Shown piece by piece: positions 60,216 through 64,000 of a DNA stretch of 64,000 bases. Origin of the DNA: Deroplatys truncata (taxonomy: Eukaryota; Arthropoda; Insecta; Mantodea; Mantidae); contig CM060989.1 of the NCBI GenBank assembly GCA_030765065.1, positions 40,973,501-41,037,500 of the forward strand. The letters are read 5' to 3'. The translations under genes were made by a program, and so were the position numbers. Each line of letters starts with the position of its first letter. Positions within the stretch are counted from its first letter, which is position 1. Under the pieces are notes generated by a model. It saw nothing but the letters and a program-made list of their open reading frames with translations. It was not told where the DNA came from and searched no databases.

Positions 60216-60286
60216 TATTAGCAATTTTCAAATAAATTAGGTGTTTTATTATTAAATTAAAATTTTCTTTCTTTATTGGACACCTT

Positions 60287-60904
60287 ATATATGTATAGTG
60301 ACAGTTGACAGCTTAAGAAGTGAAATAACACAAGCTGAACCAAGAAGGTCATGTAGTTCCATAAGAAAGAAGAAAGGAAGGAACTGCTTCACAGAAGGCA
60401 TGCATCTATTTGCCCTGAGTGCAGTGTTAGGCTTCACGGTATTGTACACAGAACTGTGAACATGTGATTTACTTGCAGATACACAAGTACTAATATGGCG
60501 GGAGAACGGCGATAGTGTCCCATTAAGGCAGAAAACGGTGCTCGTAATGAACTGCAGATAACTGTATTCTCTGCTGCTGCTGCATTTATCTGCCACCAGA
60601 ATACAAAGAATGTTCCAGCGCCATCATTCTCTCACAAGTTGTAACCATTCCTTTTACAGTGGGAGCTTATTTCATATTCAGAATATCAAATGATAGCGTT
60701 TTGCGACTTTTAATGTCGTAGATCTGTGTAAGGCAATTTTACAATTAGTAAAGACCTCGTGAACGGGAGGTGTGTGATTCAAATCCCTCCAGGACCGTTC
60801 TCCTGACTGAGGCATTCTTCCCTGGTTTTCCTCAACCCTCATAACTGGCAAATGCTGCGGAAGTACCCTAAACGTTCCTTCCAATTATCATTTCATTTCA
60901 TGTT
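60287..60904. other. Unassigned stretch with a SINE-like repeat
   Basis: 60,735-60,905 carries ggtgtgtgattcaaatccct (B-box-like) and aactggcaaatgctgcggaa, related to the SINE-like repeat at 14,478. The minus-strand frame at 60,285-60,596 has no recognisable motif. Confidence 0.5.
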
Positions 60905-61628
60905 ATATTTACGTGACTTCTCTACTCTCTATGGTTTATAAATGGGTATGAAAAATATTCTTACTAAAGCTTATTTTCTTCTATAAACTTAATTTTAACG
61001 AGATAAACCTTAGCAAAAATAGTTACATTACACATTTCGTAATAAATACAAAGAGAATAGCGACAGTCAAATATTTAAGAACTGGGCGTTATACGCTGGC
61101 CTTGACATTACATACTCTTTCAATGCAATGGACCTAAAAGAATGACAAAGTATTCATATATTTATGAACAATTCGAACCATTAATAATACTTCAGAAATG
61201 GCTCACGTCACAAAAAGTTATTTGAAATAAATTGTGTGACTTAAAGAGATCTAAAATTTAAGATATACATATCATTTGTCATATAAACATCTTTAATATA
61301 TGATATTTTAATCAAAATCATTAGAAGAATTTTTGGGAAAATAAGAATTTCGAAAAATGGTCCATGTAAAGTATAGTTGGGGTGGGGAGATTTTCTTGCA
61401 AATCTTCGTATTACATCTTTGGAAGATACTGAACTTAAATACCAAGTTTGGTATTTATCTGACTTTTCGTTTTTGAGTTATGCTGTCACAGACCACACAC
61501 GTACACCTTTTTCTAAAAGGTCTGTTTACCGGATTAAGGGGCCTCAAAACATATATTTCTGGTGAAACCGTTACATAGAATTTTTAGGTGGAATGCAATA
61601 CTTAATTGTAGTAGAGAAAGTAAAAAAT
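60905..61628 (-). repeat. DR1 dispersed repeat
   Basis: Runs from ttacgtgacttctctactct through ccaagtttggtatttatctg to gtggaatgcaatacttaatt and gtagtagagaaagtaaaaa. Confidence 0.75.
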
Positions 61629-62170
61629 AAATTTAAGTTCGCAGTTTCTATAGCATTATTTCGCAACCGAAGTGCTTCTTTGCAATTTAGTAACCTCTGT
61701 ATATAGTAACCTCTGCATGTTAAGATGTTTTGCATTAACCTAGTTCAGCAGATTTCCTAGGGAACTTCAGCATTTCCTCCTTGTATTCGTTTTGTGTTGA
61801 AAGTCTGAGCTTGGTTAATGTTTTTATTTCTAATCCTTACAGAATTTTTCTTTGGAGTCGACTTTAAAGTGTGCGTTTCCTTGATAGTTTTCTTAAATGG
61901 ACTAAAATAATGTTATGTAGAGAATATTGCGATTTTCGTGTAAAAGAATTTACGATCCCTCCTCTCTGAAGTTTCACCCCAGAACAATATTGGTAGTAAT
62001 GAAAATAAATTAGCATCAAAAACACACGCATCCTTAATGGAAAACTAGCAGATACTAGTATCGTAACAATGAATGCAGTTGCGGAAGTATTTGAAATGAA
62101 TTTTAAAAAGCAATTCCAAATTAACATTATTTAATTGTAGTGTCAGGAGTAAAAAATGACCAAAACAAAA
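61629..62170. other. Unassigned non-coding stretch
   Basis: No supported gene or repeat. Confidence 0.5.
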
Positions 62171-62179
62171 GAATCTGTA

Positions 62180-62730
62180 TTATAAATTGCTGATCGCACT
62201 AAGGGTTTCGAAACCATAGAGATGGGCTACATTTGAATGGCGGGTCAGGGAAATAGACGGAGTGAATGAAGAAAGATTAAGTACAGACTCCGTGATATTG
62301 GCAGGCAACAAACAATTGCGCAATGCACGGAGATGGTTTCGTTGGAAGCACAGTCTGAGCTAAAGCCTGAGTAGGGTGTGAAGCAATACACCAAAACGGG
62401 CACCAAACTCATTAGTCAGGGGCTCACGGGGTAAACAGGGATCATGGCGAATGATACAGATTACTAATGAAAATGGCTGGAGAATCTGCCCCATTTGCGA
62501 GGAGGAAGAGTCGTGGGTGCAAATATTGGCAAGCTGTAGGGGTACGGAGGAATGAAGGGGAAAATATTTACCGGAATCCTCAAGTAGAGAGTTAAGGGCA
62601 TGCCGGAGCTACTGGCAGGCAGCTAAGACATGGAGGGATTGGGTAAACTTCTACTTAAGGCGAAACAACTGAAATCTAAGAAGGCTGATGATAGGGAAGC
62701 GGGAATATAAGAACCGCTAAACGTTGGTGC
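62180..62730 (+). pseudogene. Possible non-LTR retrotransposon 3'-end relic
   Basis: A broken frame reads ...WRICPICEEEESWVQILASC RGTEE and later WQAAKTWRDWVNFYLRR. The C-x2-C...C arrangement near the end, followed by a short basic tail, resembles the C-terminal zinc-knuckle region of insect I/R1/LOA-type LINE proteins. It contains several stops and no reverse transcriptase upstream, so the call rests on a short motif. Confidence 0.35.
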
Positions 62731-63224
62731 TGGTGCATTTTTATTATATTTTACTTATTGTTAGTTTGTTGTGTATTTATTCTTTTAATTGTTCTTTGTT
62801 ACTATAATAGGACATAATAATGTACTGAAATACGGTTTGCCGTAGTTCTGTGGGTTGTTTATATTTAAGGTGCTATATTTGAATATGTTTCACCTCTTTT
62901 ATACAATGGCGTTTACTTGTAGTGTCATTTTTGTTTTCTTGTTTCCTTCTATTTTTAAATTTATTTCATTTTATTATTAATCTGTGATTATATCAGCACT
63001 TACGATCTGCGAATCGAGCGACCGATAGGGATCTATGTATGCATACTGGCATTCAAATTTAAATACGCTCTTTCGCTTCCACTTCCACGCAAACAGAATG
63101 CACTGCCGGTATTGCCGATAAATAATAATTTATTTTGGTAATTCCTTTTGTCCACACGATTCCCTTTGCCCTACCTTCCCCTAAGACTATTGCTATTTCA
63201 TATACCAGATGCATCATGATTAAT
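62731..63224. other. Unassigned non-coding stretch
   Basis: No supported feature. Confidence 0.5.
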
Positions 63225-63988
63225 AAGGAAAACGTAAACGGTTGAAAGTATACGATAATTGAAGCAAAAAAGTTCTAGCAAACATAGGTCCGCAAACAAG
63301 CCGTGTGTGAGATTTATTATTGCGAATGTGTAATTATGAGCCGCCACTGACCTGAATTACTTGAGATGTTCCCCTTAAGCAACGTAGGATAATTTGTTAC
63401 ATGCAGGATGCAGCACCGGACATTTTGCTGCTAGTGTAAGAAGACATGCAAAGTGGAGATATATCCAAAATGGATAGGTAGAAGAGGGTCTATACCTTGG
63501 CCTCCACGATCACCTGATCTCAATCCATTGGATTTTTCTATATGGGGTCACCTCAAAAGTGTAGTGTGCACCTCTCCCGTTTAAGTATTGGAGCAGAGAA
63601 TTGTACGTGCTTGTCAAGAATTCCGAGATGATCCAGATATGTTTGAAAGAATTCGAAACTCACTGCAGAGACGAGTGCAGTATTGCATCCAGATGCAAGA
63701 AACAACACTTTGGACACTTCCTTTAACAGGGAAGAGTGTACAGTATTAATAACATGTACATAAATACTAAAGTATAATTGTATTCCTTGTTAAGTTAAGC
63801 TATGAGTGAATTTTGAGGCAGCTTAGAATGGGAATTTATTAAACAAAACGTCTACTTTTCAAATTCATGTGTGGTAATTGGTAGCTTAATGAAGCCAGTG
63901 GCGGCTTGTAATTATCTCGCACATGGCTTGTTTGCGGACTCGTGTTTTTGCTTCTACTATTGTATACTTTCAACAGTTTCAGTTTGTG
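63225..63988 (+). mobile_element. Tc1/mariner relic with long inverted ends
   Basis: 63,225-63,355 and 63,884-63,988 are imperfect inverted repeats: gttgaaagtatac, gtccgcaaacaagcc and gccgccactg occur in order on the left and, complemented, in reverse order on the right. About 0.53 kb between them holds a transposase tail. Confidence 0.75.
63407..63731 (+). pseudogene. Tc1/mariner transposase tail
   Basis: The QDAAPDI-like second catalytic block is degenerate. SPDLNPLDFSIWGHLKSVVC carries the third Asp. The C-terminal CQEFRDDPDMFERIRNSLQR and VQYCIQMQETTL follow. The N-terminal two thirds is absent. Confidence 0.7.
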
Positions 63989-64000
63989 CTGCTAATCATG

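Larger units (their letters stand above)
57653..60286 (+). mobile_element. Mariner-superfamily element, DD41D spacing, carrying a nested element
   Basis: Left end aaagggtgtcccataaagaa; right end reverse-complemented aaggtgtccaataaagaaag, each preceded by TA. About 1.3 kb of its length is a later insertion (58,918-60,215), so the element itself was about 1.33 kb. Confidence 0.8.

Overview
The window looks like non-coding nuclear DNA of an arthropod, probably an insect with a large, transposon-rich genome. It is AT-rich and intron-like. It carries degenerate Tc1/mariner elements of families typical of arthropods, tRNA-derived SINE-like repeats, a CA microsatellite, and eukaryotic splice sites, TATA boxes and poly(A) signals. 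I see no prokaryotic operon, no intact tRNA or rRNA gene and no complete host gene.

Layout. About 1-20.7 kb and 42-64 kb are mosaics of transposon relics. The most abundant repeat, called DR1 here, is a dispersed element of roughly 0.8-0.95 kb. One end reads actttctctact and the other reads acacatca; there are about twenty full or partial copies. Tc1/mariner relics include: a DUF4817-type family (two short deletion derivatives at 1.9 and 13.6 kb), a transposase tail at 2.5 kb, a DD41D-spaced element at 4.4-5.7 kb, a DD34E Tc1 element at 6.7-8.0 kb, three copies of one DD34D mariner (15.7, 20.8 and 53.6 kb), a DD37D (maT-like) element at 43.1-44.3 kb, a second DD41D-spaced element at 57.7-60.3 kb and a relic with long inverted repeats at 63.2-64 kb. 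All transposase genes are broken.

The centrepiece is a 19,088-bp element at 22,064-41,151. It is a near-perfect giant inverted repeat with two arms of about 7.7 kb. Its outer ends read AG...CT, and it is flanked by an exact 6-bp direct repeat (ATTCGA). Removing the element and one ATTCGA restores the consensus of the DR1 repeat it sits in. That DR1 copy in turn splits a mariner, whose last 62 bp reappear at 41.9 kb. So three insertions are nested like Russian dolls. Each arm holds the same two spliced or unspliced genes, tail to tail: a 110-codon, three-exon gene with a TATA/Inr promoter (OB-fold-like by pattern) and a 155-codon zinc-finger gene. Each arm also holds subterminal repeats, a GC-rich end segment, and a captured stretch of repetitive host-like exons set into a DR1 copy. 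Between the arms lies about 3.65 kb of a 21-bp satellite (about 174 copies) with 399-bp and 903-bp higher-order repeats.

Interpretation. AG/CT ends, a 6-bp target duplication and a length near 19 kb are Polinton/Maverick hallmarks, but none of the usual Polinton genes (protein-primed DNA polymerase, integrase, ATPase, protease, capsid) are visible. I infer a non-autonomous, palindromic derivative of a Polinton-like or other integrase-mobilised element. It may have arisen by snap-back replication and presumably moved in trans. That class assignment is inference. The inverted repeat, the target duplication and the nesting are read directly from the sequence.
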